A stretch of 64,000 nt of DNA from Sipunculus nudus (GCA_026874595.1 CM049318.1:12629241-12693240), one strand, 5' to 3'. Shown: positions 35,724 through 47,401, counted from the first letter of the stretch. Numbers and translations are program-made. Notes: generated from the letters alone by a model not told the origin.

Positions 35724-36105
35724 GAATACAGGAACTCTCGGCCCCAGAGACACTCGTCCCAGAGACACTCGGCCCCAGCGACTCTCGGCCCCAGAGACAC
35801 TCGGCCCCTGAGACGCTCGGCCCCAGAGACACTCGGCCCCTGGTCAGCAGGACCCAGCGACACTCGGCCCCGTCCGGTCGCCGCCCCCAGAGACACTCGG
35901 CCCAGGGCATCGGGTCCGATAATGGCCTCGCGAAACCTCTCAGAAAACAACCTTCCCGTAGTTATCTCTTCTGGATTGTTATCCCCTCACTTGATGAGCC
36001 ACTCGAATTGGAGAAGTTCCTCGTGGTGGCTTGCATGTAGGCCCTAGTTGAACGCCACGAAGCAATTAAAGTTAAATTTTCCATAAAATAAAAAATATAG
36101 CACAT

Positions 36106-36109
<4 letters not shown>

Positions 36110-36145
<36 letters not shown>
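36110..36145. repeat. (TA)n microsatellite in MULE
   Basis: TA dinucleotide run inside the left non-coding part of the transposon. Confidence 0.9.
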
Positions 36146-36147
<2 letters not shown>

Positions 36148-36774
36148 TGTATATAAAAATTAAAACCATGCTTATTTCCGAAACAATATCTGTATAATAA
36201 TCCATATGATTTTTTATCATATTCCATAAATTATTTGTATTTTACACACAATAGAAAATGCATGGCCAGGTGTTATGTCTCCTCTTGAATTATTAGTTTT
36301 CGTAAGCTTATGTGTTCGTTCATTCCAACTGTTTCCTGAAGGCCGCATTAACATACCCCCAAAAAAAATAATGGGGCCAGGCCTCGGCACGGACCGTCCT
36401 TTCTTGTGAAACATATCTTCGTGTAGCCCTGATATCATATAATTATCTTTGTATATGACTTATAAAAAAATTATAGATGGTTAAATAAAAGGTGCTGAAC
36501 CATTATCCTGTGGTGGTCACGCCAAATAAATGGATGCAATAAACGTTGTAGGAGCCCAATATAATCGGTGTTCATATTTTTTTTATAATACGCTGTAGTA
36601 TTTATATAAATGAATCAAGAAATAACTGATATAAAACGAGAAATTGTCACCGTTAAATTTACCTCGGTATTGATCCGTTTGTCTCGGTATTGATCATAAC
36701 TATCATAACTCCTAACGAGTGAATATCAAACTGCATATCGGACATCAAAGTCAAGAAAGACAGCAAAGTTGTTG

Positions 36775-37856
36775 CTAGACACCTGATGTTCGCAACCAGA
36801 GCGCAGTTGGATCTCCTTGCAAGGGCCAAGACCTGGTACATAAATGGGACATTTTAGGTATGCATTGGTTTTAAATTCAAATTCATTGAAAGTAATTAGT
36901 CCTGAACTTTAATTCATTAAAAACAGAGAAGTCTATATGAATTTTTCTAATAATTTACATGATATATATATATTATTATTATTATTATCGATGGACATTA
37001 TCGATGGATATATCATCATCTTTGAATATAATAATATATGCTAACGAACCATTTGAACGATTTTGTGTATAACTATGAATGTCTCCGGTTTTTTAAGGTA
37101 CGAAGAATTTAATGACAGCTTTAATGAAGATATGACATATATATATGTATATATAAGTCGTTTAATAATAGGATACCTGCAACAAGCATCCACTGTATTT
37201 ACGAGAAGGTATATTTTTATTGTAATTATATATATATACATGTATATGCAAAATTTATAATGAGACATATATGTTTTGAGATAATATATATATGAATTGA
37301 AAAATGAACCAAAATATCTCATTGATTTTTCATATAATGGATGTAAATGATAAAATTGAAAATTGTCTTGCCTAACCTTTGTTTATTTTAATTTTCCTTG
37401 TCCTACAAATCATTACACCCTCAACAGCGAATAATACCATTGGGTCTATTATAACCATACATTTTTCATTTTCTGTATAGGTGTTCCTTGCGGTGTCCTC
37501 CCTTCTCCCTGAAGACATAGCACTGAAGAGTTGTGTGATGGACTTTGAGAAAGGTACCATTAGAAAATATATATGATAATATATAATACATTTTAGATTT
37601 CATATTATAACCATTAGTAGTCTTATATTTATGCATACAACCATGAAATATATATTGCTTCTGCATTGTAGTCGATATGTAGATTTATATTCATGCATTT
37701 AAGACTTTACATTCAAACCATTCCAAATTTTCCGTTACTTTATTAGTATCTATTTCATTAATTAATTAATCATACATCATGAACAAGTAGCATGTAGTAT
37801 AATCCCCTTTTTGCAATAGCGATATTGCAACATGTAGTTCAATGCTTGTCCAATGT

Positions 37857-37911
<55 letters not shown>

Positions 37912-39059
37912 TAATAAAACACAATAATAATAATAATAATTATTAATATTATTATTATTATTATTATTATAACAGTGGCACAAATCGTATTTTACAGCGG
38001 CTTGGTCGGCCCTTCGTAAGGTCTACCCAGATGTGGCGATGCATGGATGCTCCTTCCATTGGAGCCAAGCTGTCTTCCGAAAAGTCCAGAAGCTTGGAAT
38101 GAAGGCAGCTTATCGCAAGACAAGTAAGGTCCACAGGTCAATCAGGCGACTACTGGCACTACCTTTCCTGCCCCATGAACTGATCCCGGAGACCCTCGGT
38201 GCTATGAAGGAAAAGACGAATAACCCGTTGCTGATACAGCTGTTTGACTACGTGGAGAGGCGATGGGTCCAGTCCACTGTATACCGTCACAAGCCTGGTC
38301 TGTGTTCATGCGGGCCACACGCACAAATAATGACCTAGAAGGTTAGTGAATGATTTTCTTATTGTATTCATGATACGTGTCATATTATTTCCAATAATAT
38401 ATAATTCCGTCGACGAACGAGTATGGAGAAGAGTAATGATGGCCTTATAATCTTTAATATAGTATAAAATAATAGTATACTCATAGTCTACTCATAGAAC
38501 TGTTCTCTCGTGTGGCCATTCATAGGGATACCTGACATGGACTATCATGAAAAACAACGACATGGCTATATAATATCACGTTGACACCTGGATTTTAGCA
38601 TGTAAATTGTTATAACAATTCAGCCTTAATAAAATGATCTGTAACCTACAAAAACAGGCCATGCAGGCTACGATATTCGACATTGTTCATAGTATACATG
38701 GTTTGTTCCGAGAGATAATACATCTGCATTTGGTAAAAACACGTTTTATCTTATTTTTATCTTTATTATTATCAGGGTGGCACAACCGCATGAACAGCCG
38801 GATGGGCTCCACGCACGGGGAACTAAACCTCTACGTGCTTGTTCCTCTTCTCCATTCCGAGGCCAAGGGGGTGACCGTTCAACATAAGCTCATGTCCGAC
38901 GGGAAAGTAAATAGACAGCAGCGCCAGAGTACCCGGGCCCTTCAAGGAAAGCTCTTCAGTCTGTGGGACAGATATGTGGATGGCGACCTGTCCGTGGGAG
39001 AACTGGTCAAGGAGGTGGCCGACGTGTACAACCCACCTGCATATTTCACCAGAGTTTGA
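36775..39059 (+). pseudogene. MULE-type transposase, four recognisable exons
   Basis: Exon-like blocks: (a) about 36775-36851, ending LDLLARAKTWYINGTF, equivalent to the family's W-DGTF motif that holds the first catalytic acid, here Asn; (b) 37481-37553, ending VMDFEK with the second acid; (c) 37998-38341, continuing AAWSALRKVYPDV and GCSFHWSQAVFRKVQKLG, the FHxxQ block typical of MULE transposases; (d) 38776-39059, beginning with GWHNRMNSRMG and ending at TGA. Junctions b/c (gtacc...tttacag) and c/d (gttagt...atcag) are GT-AG and preserve frame; c/d restores RTNNDLEGWHNR, which holds the catalytic Glu. One single-base frameshift lies near 38283 inside exon c. The region between a and b has no recognised exon, and no FLYWCH zinc finger was found. 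The copy is probably inactive. Confidence 0.75.
37856..37970. repeat. (TAA)n/(TTA)n microsatellite in a MULE intron
   Basis: About 55 bases of TAA followed by a mixed TAA/TTA stretch, within the intron between exon blocks b and c. The inverted halves could form a hairpin. It creates a spurious poly-Tyr/Asn frame. Confidence 0.9.
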
Positions 39060-39814
39060 AATGTAGCGTACACAGTGGAACTTTGATGTGTGCTTGATGT
39101 AGGCTCTATGGCCTTTGGAATACTTCATATCTTTTATGTATATATGTGGAAATAGTCATAAATTACCGTTCCTAATAGTAGTAAATTACAGTTTCTTTAT
39201 GATTTTGGCTTTGTATATATATGAATTTTGTATACATATTAATCCCATTAGAGAAGAGTTCTTATACCATTGCTTTTTTACGTACGCTCTGTCATTAGTT
39301 AAAATATTAACGATATTTGATGTGTATATGTGGAAATAGTCATAATTTACCGTTTCTTTAAGATTTTGGCATTGTGTGTGTGTATTCTTGCTTCTTTATG
39401 TACGCTCTGTCATTAGTTAGAGCATTAACGTTAGTTGACATTAGTTAGAAATTAGAAGTAGAAAACACGAAGTAGAAAACACTTTCTACTTTGATTTTTT
39501 TATATATGTGTGTAAATTGACAGTAAACTTGTATATAAGCCTACTTTTTAATTTGTAATTTGGTGACTTTACGGGTAATTTTCATATACTTCATTCATAC
39601 TGTGATATTTGGAACGTTTTCTATTTCGGTTTGTGTATATACTGGCTATTATCATAATCAGGAACTACATATTTAACATTAAACACTCTTTTCAATTATT
39701 AAATACGTTTTACTTTCACTTTCTCTCGTTTTTGTTTTGACTCATTAAACCCTTCCCTAATGAACCTAAGACGGTAAAAAAACGGGCTTCCATTCTCCGA
39801 CTTACGACTCAGTA

Positions 39815-40140
39815 TATCTACGGGAAGGTTGTTTTCTGAGGGATTATTCTAAGCTAGTATAAGACGGGGAGCTAGTATCAGACCTGGCCCGGAAGGGATA
39901 ACTACGGGAAGATTTTCTTAGGTGTTTCCCGAGGCTAGACCTCTGGGCCGAGTGTCTCTGGGGGCGGCGACCGGTCGGGGCCGAGTGTCGCTGGTTCCTG
40001 CTGACTAGGGGCCGAGTGTCTCTGGGGCCGAGCGTCTCAGGGGCCGAGCGTCTCAGGGGCCGAGTGTCTCTGGGGCCGAGAGTCGCTGGGGCCGAGTGTC
40101 TCTGGGACGAGTGTCTCTGGGGCCGAGAGTTCCCGTTACC
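39815..40140. repeat. MULE right terminal inverted repeat
   Basis: Reverse-complement partner of about 35724-35975. Outermost 18 bases (ggtaacgggaactctcgg on the complement) match the left end gaatacaggaactctcgg at most positions. The tandem words gccgagtgtctctgggg occur about eight times. Confidence 0.8.
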
Positions 40141-40172
40141 TTCCAGGTTCGAATCATGGCACGCTCGATCTC
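40141..40172 (+). pseudogene. tRNA-Arg 3' part beyond the MULE
   Basis: Starts with the duplicated TTCCAGGTT and continues cgaatcatggcacgctcg, carrying the same T-stem change as copy 1 at 32729. It completes the tRNA interrupted at 35723. Confidence 0.88.
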
Positions 40173-40722
40173 TTTTACAGACGAAGAATCAAATGTCTTT
40201 TTCTCCCTCTGTTTGTGCATGTTCAAAATTATTGAATCACTCTGACTTTCGGTTTCAAGAAACAAAAAAAAGGACTTATGTGCAAGATGGGACTTTCGGT
40301 ACATCGTTTTTCATGTTAAATACATCATTTACTGTTTTATAAAACCACATAATTAGTGTGTTAGTTTTACCATAATATTCCGGGCGCGATTCCTGGAATT
40401 CTCGCTACCTTTCCTTATATGTGACCCATCATCGGCCGATATTTAAAATGTTTCAAAGGGCTCTTACGTTTAGTTTTCTACCTAAAGATACTGGCACCCT
40501 CGAAGTCTTTTCGAGATGAAGCAAGTATGTACCTTTTATAAAATCACGTTACGTCGATGGGATGTGTAAAAATACTGGACGGATACACAATATATTCACA
40601 TGCACATCACACGGTAAATCGGCATTTCCGGCAATATCAATGCCTGCGAATACCCTCACCATATCTCGAGGAGGCACACTAGAACATGAAATCGGAGTTC
40701 TTCCCTTTTCTTAGATGAGCAC

Positions 40723-40795
40723 GGGCGTGTGGCGCAATGGATAACGCGTCTGACTACGGATCAGAAGATTCCAGGTTCGAATCCTGGCACGCTCG
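40723..40795 (+). tRNA. tRNA-Arg(ACG), array copy
   Basis: Identical in body to the copy at 33358, to which it corresponds in the higher-order unit (both followed by gaagaatctattgtc). All arms pair and a TTTT lies downstream. Likely functional. Confidence 0.93.
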
Positions 40796-41868
40796 AAACC
40801 TTTTACAGACGAAGAATCTATTGTCTTTTTCTCCCTATGTTTGTGCATTTAATCACTCTGACTTTTATTTTCAAGAAACAAAAAAAGGACTTATTATTAA
40901 GGAGAGGACTTTCAGTTGAACGATTTCTATGTTAAATACATCATTTACTGTTTTATAAAACCATGTAATTTGTGTGTTAGTGATACCATAATATTCCAGG
41001 CTCGATTCCTGGAATTCTCCTAACTTTCCTTATATGTGGCCCATCATGGGCCGATATTTAAAATGTTACAAAGGGCTTTTATTTTTAGGTTTCTGTGTAA
41101 AGTAACTTGCACGCTCGAAACCTTTTCGTGATGAAAGTAAGTATTACTCTTTTATAAAATCACGTTACTTCTGTCATATTGTGTAAAAACACTGGACAGA
41201 TACACAATATAAATATTTACATGCACATCACACGGTGAATCGGCATTCCCGGACAATATCTATGCCTGCGAAGACCCTAACCATATCTTGAGGAAGCATA
41301 CTAGGATATGAATTTTTTTCTTTTAACGGAAGAAGAAGCAAATATGTCTTTCCCGTCTCTGTTAGTGCATGTTCAAAATTATTAAATCCTTATGACTTCA
41401 ATTAAAATTAGCTAAAAAAAGTTCTTATATTCAAAGATGGGACTTTCGGTAGATCGTATTCCATATTAAATACATCATTTATTCTGTTATGTGTAATTAG
41501 TGTCTTAATGTTACCATAATATATCAGTCTCGTTTCCTTGCATTTTCGTAACCTTTCCTTATATGTGACCCATCATCGGCCGATATTTAAAATGTTACAA
41601 AGGGCTCTTACGTTTAGTTTTCTACCTAAAGATACTGGCACTCTCGAAGTCTCTTCGAGATGAAGCAAGTATGTACCTTTTATAAAATCACGTTACGTCG
41701 ATGGGATGTGTAAAAATACTGGACGGATACACAATATATTCACATGCACATCACACGGTAAATCGGCATTTCTGGACACTATCAATGCCTGCGAATGCCC
41801 TCACCATATCTTGAGGAAGCACACTAGAACATGAAATCGGAGTTCTTCCTTTTTTCTTAGATGAGCAC

Positions 41869-41941
41869 GGGCGTGTGGCGCAATGGATAATGCGTCTGAC
41901 TACGGATCAGAAGATTCCAGGTTCGAATCCTGGCACGCTCG
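41869..41941 (+). tRNA. tRNA-Arg(ACG), array copy (one D/anticodon junction change)
   Basis: Reads ggataatgcgtctg where the consensus is ggataacgcgtctg. Other arms are intact, anticodon ACG, followed by a TTTTT terminator. Confidence 0.85.
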
Positions 41942-42297
41942 AAACCTTTTTCAGACGAAGAATCTAATGTCTTTTTCTCCCTCTGTTTGTGCAGTTAATC
42001 ACTCTGACTTTTATTTTCAAGAAACAAAAAAAGGACTTATTTTTAAGGATAGGACTTTCAGGAGAACGATTTCTATGTTAAATACATCATTTACTGTTTT
42101 ATAAAACCATGTTATAAGTGTGTGTGTGATACCATAATATTCCAGGCTCGATTCCTGGAATTCTCCTAACATTCCTTATATGTGGCCCATCATGGGCCGA
42201 TATTTAAAATGTTACAAAGGGCTTTTATTTTTAGGTTTCTGTGTAAAATAACTTGCACCCTCGAAACCTTTTCGTGATGAAGGTAAGTATTACTCTT

Positions 42298-42309
42298 TTA
42301 TAAAATCAC

Positions 42310-42343
<34 letters not shown>

Positions 42344-42746
42344 ATTTTTTTGGTGGAGGGAACCGCCTCCATTTTTTTTAATGCTTGCTTAACTAAGTCT
42401 ATATACAACCGCAGAATTTCCATACCGGTTTCGGACTCCGTGACAGGGGCTTGCACACAAGGCTCTGGCGTCAACCAGGCTCGGTGATTCACTCCTGCGG
42501 GTCCTGGGTGTGTCTCATCCCCATTGCTGGGTCATAACACCGAGGAACCCCCGAAAGGCGCACTCGTTTGTGAGTGAAACCCGACTGTTGGGTACAGTCT
42601 CCCCACTGGGCCTGCAGAGCACCCACCCTGGGTAGGGGTCGACCGTGAAAAATCTCACCGGCTCGGCTGAGATTCGAACTCACGATCTCCCGGCTTTGAG
42701 CCCTGCGCTCTACCCCTGAGCCACAGAAGCCGGTTATAAAATCACG
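42298..42746. repeat. 13-bp target duplication around the SINE
   Basis: ttataaaatcacg is present at 42298-42310 and again at 42734-42746. It is a single-copy part of the array spacer elsewhere, so it marks insertion of the intervening SINE. Confidence 0.88.
42311..42733 (-). mobile_element. tRNA-derived SINE (423 bp)
   Basis: Reading on the minus strand, the element starts CCGGCTTCTGTGGCTCAGGG with a tRNA-like head: A box tggctcaggggtagagc and B box gagttcgaatctc. It continues through a roughly 300-bp body and ends in a poly(A) tract of about 32 (poly-T at 42311-42342). The perfect 13-bp target duplication supports LINE-mediated insertion. The long, clean A tail suggests a recent event. The body family was not identified. 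Confidence 0.85.
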
Positions 42747-43446
42747 TTACTTCAGTCATATTGTGTAAAAACACTGGACGGATACACAATATATTTACAT
42801 GTACATCACACGGTGAATCGGCATTCCCGGACAATATCAATGCCTGCGAAGACCCTAACCATATCTTGAGGAAGCCTACTAGGATATGAAAATTTTTTTC
42901 TTTTAACGGAAGAAGAAGCAAATGTGTCTTTTCTGTCTCTGTTAGTGCATGTTCAAAATTATTAAATCCTTATGACTTCAATTAAAATTAGCTATAAAAG
43001 TACTTATATTCAAAGATGGGACTTATAGTAGATCGTCTTCCATATTAAATACATCATTTATTCTGTTATGTGTAATTAGTGTTTTAAGGTTACCATAATA
43101 TATCAGTCTTGTTTCCAGGCATTCTCGTAACCTTTCCATATAAGTGACCCATCATGGGCCGGTATTTAAAATGTTACTAAGGTCTTTTATGTTTAGGTTT
43201 CTACGTGAAGATACTGGAACGCTCGAAATCTTTTCGAGATGAAGCAAGTATGTACCTTTTTTAAAATCACGTTACTTCAGTCAGATGTGTAAAAATACTG
43301 GACGGAAACTCAATATATTCACATGCACATCACACGGTAAATCGGCAATTCCGGACACTATCAATGCCTGCGAAGGCCCTCACCATATCTTGAGGAGGTA
43401 CTCTAGGACATGAAATCGGAATCTTCCTTTTTATTTGGTAGAGCAC

Positions 43447-43519
43447 GGGCGTGTGGCGCAATGGATAACGCGTCTGACTACGGATCAGAAGATTCCAGGT
43501 TCGAATTATGGCACGCTCG
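43447..43519 (+). tRNA. tRNA-Arg(ACG), array copy (T-stem mismatch)
   Basis: The body is intact with anticodon ACG, but the T stem is CCAGG/TATGG, so two positions fail to pair properly. It is the third occurrence of the 'position 1' copy of the higher-order unit, all with a damaged T stem. Confidence 0.7.
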
Positions 43520-44081
43520 ATCCCTTTTACAGACGAAGAATCAAATGTCTTTTTCTCCCTCTGTTTGTGCATGTTCAAAATTATTGAATCACTCTGACTT
43601 TCGGTTTCAAGAAACAAAAAAAAAAAAAGGACTTTTATGCAAGATGGGACTTTCGGTAGATCGTTTTCCATGTTAAATACATCATTTACTGTTTTATAAA
43701 ACCACATAATTAGTGTGTTAGTTTTACCATAATATTCCAGGCGCGATTCCTGGAATTCTCGCTACCTTTCCTTATATGTGACCCATCATCGGCCGATATT
43801 TAAAATGTTAAAAAGGGCTCTTACGTTTAGTTTTCTACCTAAAGATACTGCCACCCTCGCAGTCTTTTAGAGATGAAGCAAGTATGTACCTTTTATAAAA
43901 TCACGTTACGTCGGTGGGATGTGTAAAAATACTGGACGGATACACAATATATTCACATGCACATCACACGGTAAATCGGCATTTCTGGACACTATCAATG
44001 CCTGCGAATGCCCTCACCATATCGTGAGGAAGCACACTAGAACATGAAATCGGAGTTCTTCCTTTTTACTTAGATGAGCAC

Positions 44082-44154
44082 GGGCGTGTGGCGCAATGGA
44101 TAACCCGTCTGACTACGGATCAGAAGATTCCAGGTTCGAATCCTGGCACGCTCG
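44082..44154 (+). tRNA. tRNA-Arg(ACG), array copy
   Basis: One change (ggataacccgtctg for ggataacgcgtctg); acceptor, anticodon ACG and T arm intact, TTTT terminator downstream. Probably functional or nearly so. Confidence 0.85.
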
Positions 44155-44521
44155 ATACCTTTTACGGACGAAGAATCAAATGTTTTTTTCTCCATCTGTT
44201 CGTGCATGTTCAAAATTATTTAATCACTCTGACTTTTATTTTCAAGAAACAAAAAAAAGGACTTATTTTCAAGGATGGGACTTTCGGTAGAACGTTTTCC
44301 ATGTTAAATACATCATTTACTGTTTTATAAAACCATATAATTAGTGTGTTAGTGTTAACATAATATTCCAGGCGCGATTCCTGGAATTCTCGCTACCTTT
44401 CCTTATATGTGACTCATCATCAGCCGATATTTAAAATGTTACAAAGGGCTCTTACGTTTAGTTTTCTACGTAAAGATACTGGCACGCTCGACGTCTTTTC
44501 GAGATGAAGCAAGTATGTACC

Positions 44522-44525
44522 TTTT
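44522..44525. repeat. 4-bp target-site duplication of gypsy element (left)
   Basis: TTTT precedes the left LTR and follows the right LTR (60595-60598). Removing one copy plus the element restores the array spacer phrase gtaccTTTTataaaatc. Confidence 0.75.
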
Positions 44526-44733
44526 TGTAGTGATCTCTGTTTGGAGAGTGTAAGGCATGCACTATATTGTAGTCATTGTGCGGAGGTTAGGTAACTTTCT
44601 CTTCCGGTTTAGTTAGAGACCTGGGCACATGGCGGGACCTCGTCTGTTGGCTCTGAATAAACCTTGTGAAGGACAAACAGAGTTTAGGGTGTGAACTTGT
44701 ATATATGTGGTGAGAAGGAAAACAACCCTTATA
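44526..44733 (+). repeat. Left LTR (208 bp)
   Basis: Starts TGTAGTGATCTCTG and ends ACCCTTATA; aataaa signal at about 44656. Nearly identical to 60387-60594, with four substitutions seen by eye. Confidence 0.92.
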
Positions 44734-44735
44734 AA

Positions 44736-44755
44736 TGGCGCCCAACGTGGGGCTC
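44736..44755 (+). promoter_or_regulatory. Primer-binding site for tRNA-Lys(CUU)
   Basis: TGGCGCCCAACGTGGGGCTC lies 2 nt after the left LTR. It is complementary over its whole length to the usual 3' end of metazoan tRNA-Lys(CUU) including CCA, so minus-strand DNA synthesis is probably primed by that tRNA. Confidence 0.85.
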
Positions 44756-45079
44756 TTCTGGTTAAGGTAGGACTGTTTCACATAGCTTTTCCCTGACGTG
44801 CTGGTTCTTCGTCCGGCGCCCGTCATCTTGTGCATGTAACGCAAAGTGGTGTAACGCTTTACACTACTGGACTCGCTACTCTTGCGAGGGATTCTGCGTC
44901 TGTATATTACTAACTGTGCTGTTAAGTGCTGTTAGTGGACATTAAATTATATATATTTTGTGCTCGCCACTCCCAAGCGAGGGATATCTGGACTTTGATA
45001 TCAGTATTATTTGTCAGTTCCCGGCTGACGTAGGGACAGTGTTACGTTCTCTGGTCTTATCAAAACAGCGGATTCATTC

Positions 45080-46807
45080 ATGATTCGTGGTTCAGAGAAA
45101 AGACTGTACATATTTCCTATTATTGTTCTTATTATTTATATTTGTTCTTCACATTGTCACGTGATGGAGAAACAGGAGAAAGTGAATTACTTGAGACGAT
45201 ACACTAATGATTATCTAGTGCGCTTGTGTGATTTCAATCATATTGATACGTCTGAACTTACAAACAAAGAGATGCGGAATGAGTATTTATCGGACTTGCC
45301 TAAAATTGAGGTGCCTGAGACAGGGGTAAAGGGCAGCCCTTCCCCTAGTGATTCAATGTTTAAAGAACTGCTTAAACATTTCTCTGAAACTCGCCGTGAG
45401 GATAATGCCACACTGTTGAACACAATGGAAAAATTGGTGTCAAAATCTAAAGTGACTGTATCCAAAATTCCTGAGATGACTAAACTATGTGAATCTGATG
45501 ATATCCATTATTGGTTTAAAACATTTGTTAATCTGGCTACCAGACATGAAATACCAGATACTGAGTGGGCATTTATTTTGGAGCCGTATTTAACCGGATT
45601 GGCTCAGCAAGCATACTATTCTTTAAGCCCTGATGAAAGACTTGATTTTAACATTGTTAGAGATGCCATACTATCTAGGTATCACCTGACTCCTACAGCT
45701 TACAGAGTTAAGTTTAGAAAAGAGACTAAGAAGGCTTCTGAAAGTTTTCTTGATTTCGCCTCCAGGTTGGAGGAGTATTTTGTCCGTTGGCTCAGACCCA
45801 GTGCTGTTAGGGAGGAGCCTGAGGTGGCTAGAATCTTTGATAGTATCATTTCAGATCAGCTTATGTCCACCGTGAGAGATGAGACATTGCGCCTAAAGCT
45901 AATGGAAAAGGGGGATTTGTTGTTACGAGATTTAGCTCGGTTTGCTGATGACTTTATCCTACAGAGACGTATAATACGTGAGGAAAATGATAAACGCCGT
46001 CAAAATACTGGGAGTAGTGACAAACCTGTGTTAAACTCACACAGTGCTAACCGGGGTAAATTTCCTGTTACAAATGATCACAAAGAGAAACCAAGAGACA
46101 ATGCGCGGTACAGTCAGAGATACAGTGAGGCTTGCTTTAAATGTGGTGAATTAGGCCATAAACGGCGGGACTGTCCATCTGTTACTTCTAGTAAGGTTGC
46201 CAGTACCGAAATTTCTGACAAAAAGTCTGATGAGGCTAAACCCTGTAGTTTCATATCTACCAGTGAACTCCATTTAAATCCTGAGGCTGATGAGTGGATT
46301 CCTTCCTTAAAGTATAAACAGATTGATAACCATGTGTTTACTCCAGAGATGCTAAACGATGGACCTTTAGTAAGTGTTTTTGTGAATGGCCTGGAGAGTT
46401 ATGGTTTAGCTGACTCTGGGGCTGCTGTGACTATTCTTTCTGAACAATTGTGTGACAAGCTTAATCTTATACCCCAGAATGACCAGAGCCGCCCTCTGAA
46501 GTGGTTTGATGGCACTAAGGTTGAGCCCTCAGGATATGTAATGGCAGACATATCTTGTAGGGGACTAATACTCTGTGTAGAGTGTGTAGTTGTGAAACAG
46601 TTGGCTACTCCAGTATTATTGGGGCGTGATTTTATGTACAGGACTGGACTTACTATAGACTTTGCCTCACAGAGTTATTGGATTTCTACTAAGAAACCTG
46701 TGATCAAATGGCCTTTATTAGGTATGAGAAAAACTGTGGTGGATATAATAATTCTGAGTTTGAACCTGAAATGGGAATTAAGGATGATAAAAAGAAAATG
46801 GCTATGA
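45080..46807 (+). pseudogene. Gypsy gag and protease frame
   Basis: An open frame of 575 codons. The gag start is more likely the ATG at 45164 (MEKQEKVNYLRRY) than 45080, because the first 28 residues are hydrophobic and read like leader DNA. Features: a capsid-like alpha-helical region (about residues 130-300, with a WxFILEPYLTGLAQQAY-type stretch), a CCHC zinc knuckle CFKCGELGHKRRDC at residue 352, a protease active site ADSGAA near residue 445, and the later LLGRDF motif near residue 514. Gag packages RNA and protease cleaves the polyprotein. The frame is uninterrupted. It overlaps the pol frame (-1 relative) by about 100 nt, with an A-rich stretch (ataaaaagaaaatg, 46787-46800) where frameshifting could occur; alternatively the end of this frame is itself a lesion. 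Confidence 0.88.
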
Positions 46808-47401
46808 TTCAGCTTACACAGGATTATACGGAAGTCCCAACTGATGATTTAGGCTGGACTGATATGATTGAACATGAAATCGTGTTACTTGAGGGAACTG
46901 AATCTATTAAACAAATCCCATACCGTTTATCTCCTGTTAAGCAGAAAGCAGCAGAGGAGCAGATTCCTCAAATGCTAGTTAATGGGATAATTGAGGAATC
47001 TAAATCTCCCTGGAGCAGGCCAGTAGTTATGACTCCTAAACCCAATGGAACTTGGCGCATGTGTATAGACTTCAGAAAACTAAATGCCCAAACAAAGACT
47101 GATGCTTATCCTTTACAGAGAACCGATCATATACTCTCATCACTTTTTGGTTCTCAACTTTTTTTCTACCATAGACCTTCGCTCAGGTTACTGGCAAGTT
47201 TCTCTTCGGAAAGAGGACCGTAAACTCACAGCGTTTTCGATTGGTCAGAACTTATACCAGTTTAAAGTTCTCCCGTTCGGCGTCAAAAATGGACCAGCAA
47301 CCTTCCAACGCCTCATGGAAAAGGTTTTAAAAGCGAAAAACTGTCTCGGTCGGTTTTGTTATGTACACATAGATGACATAATAGTTTTTTCTGCCTCTTG
47401 A
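46708..47401 (+). pseudogene. Gypsy reverse transcriptase, frameshifted
   Basis: The RT begins in one frame (KQIPYRLSP, SPWSRPVVMTPKPNG, MCIDFRKLN with the first catalytic Asp) and, after a 7-T run at 47159-47165, continues in another (STIDLRSGYWQV, VLPFGVKNGPATFQRLM, HIDDIIVFS). A TGA at 47399-47401 ends the second piece in the middle of the connection to RNase H. The catalytic YxDD box reads HIDD, so the usual Tyr is His; both Asp residues are kept. The homopolymer position suggests an indel in the run, either a real mutation or a sequencing error. Confidence 0.9.

Larger units (their letters stand above)
35724..40140 (+). mobile_element. MULE-like DNA transposon, 4417 bp
   Basis: The element is bounded by a 9-bp duplication, the length expected for Mutator-like elements. 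Its long terminal inverted repeats (about 35724-35975 and 39815-40140, imperfect with indels) are built of iterated GCCCCAGAGACACTCG-type words and share an inner block (cagaaaacaaccttcccgtag). The interior codes for a spliced MULE-type transposase (separate entry). The interior is otherwise AT-rich with (TA)n and (TAA)n tracts. Confidence 0.85.

Noticed and set aside
35657-35950. Frames with SLGP/CLWGR repeats over the MULE ends (also at 40016-40342)
   Set aside because: They arise from the iterated GC-rich words of the terminal inverted repeat and run across the tRNA and transposon border.
37777-37983. Frame of poly-Asn/poly-Tyr
   Set aside because: It is the TAA/TTA microsatellite in a transposon intron.
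45080-45163. Signal-peptide-like hydrophobic N-terminus of the gypsy gag frame
   Set aside because: Ty3/gypsy gag is cytosolic. A good in-frame ATG follows at 45164, so the upstream codons are probably untranslated leader.
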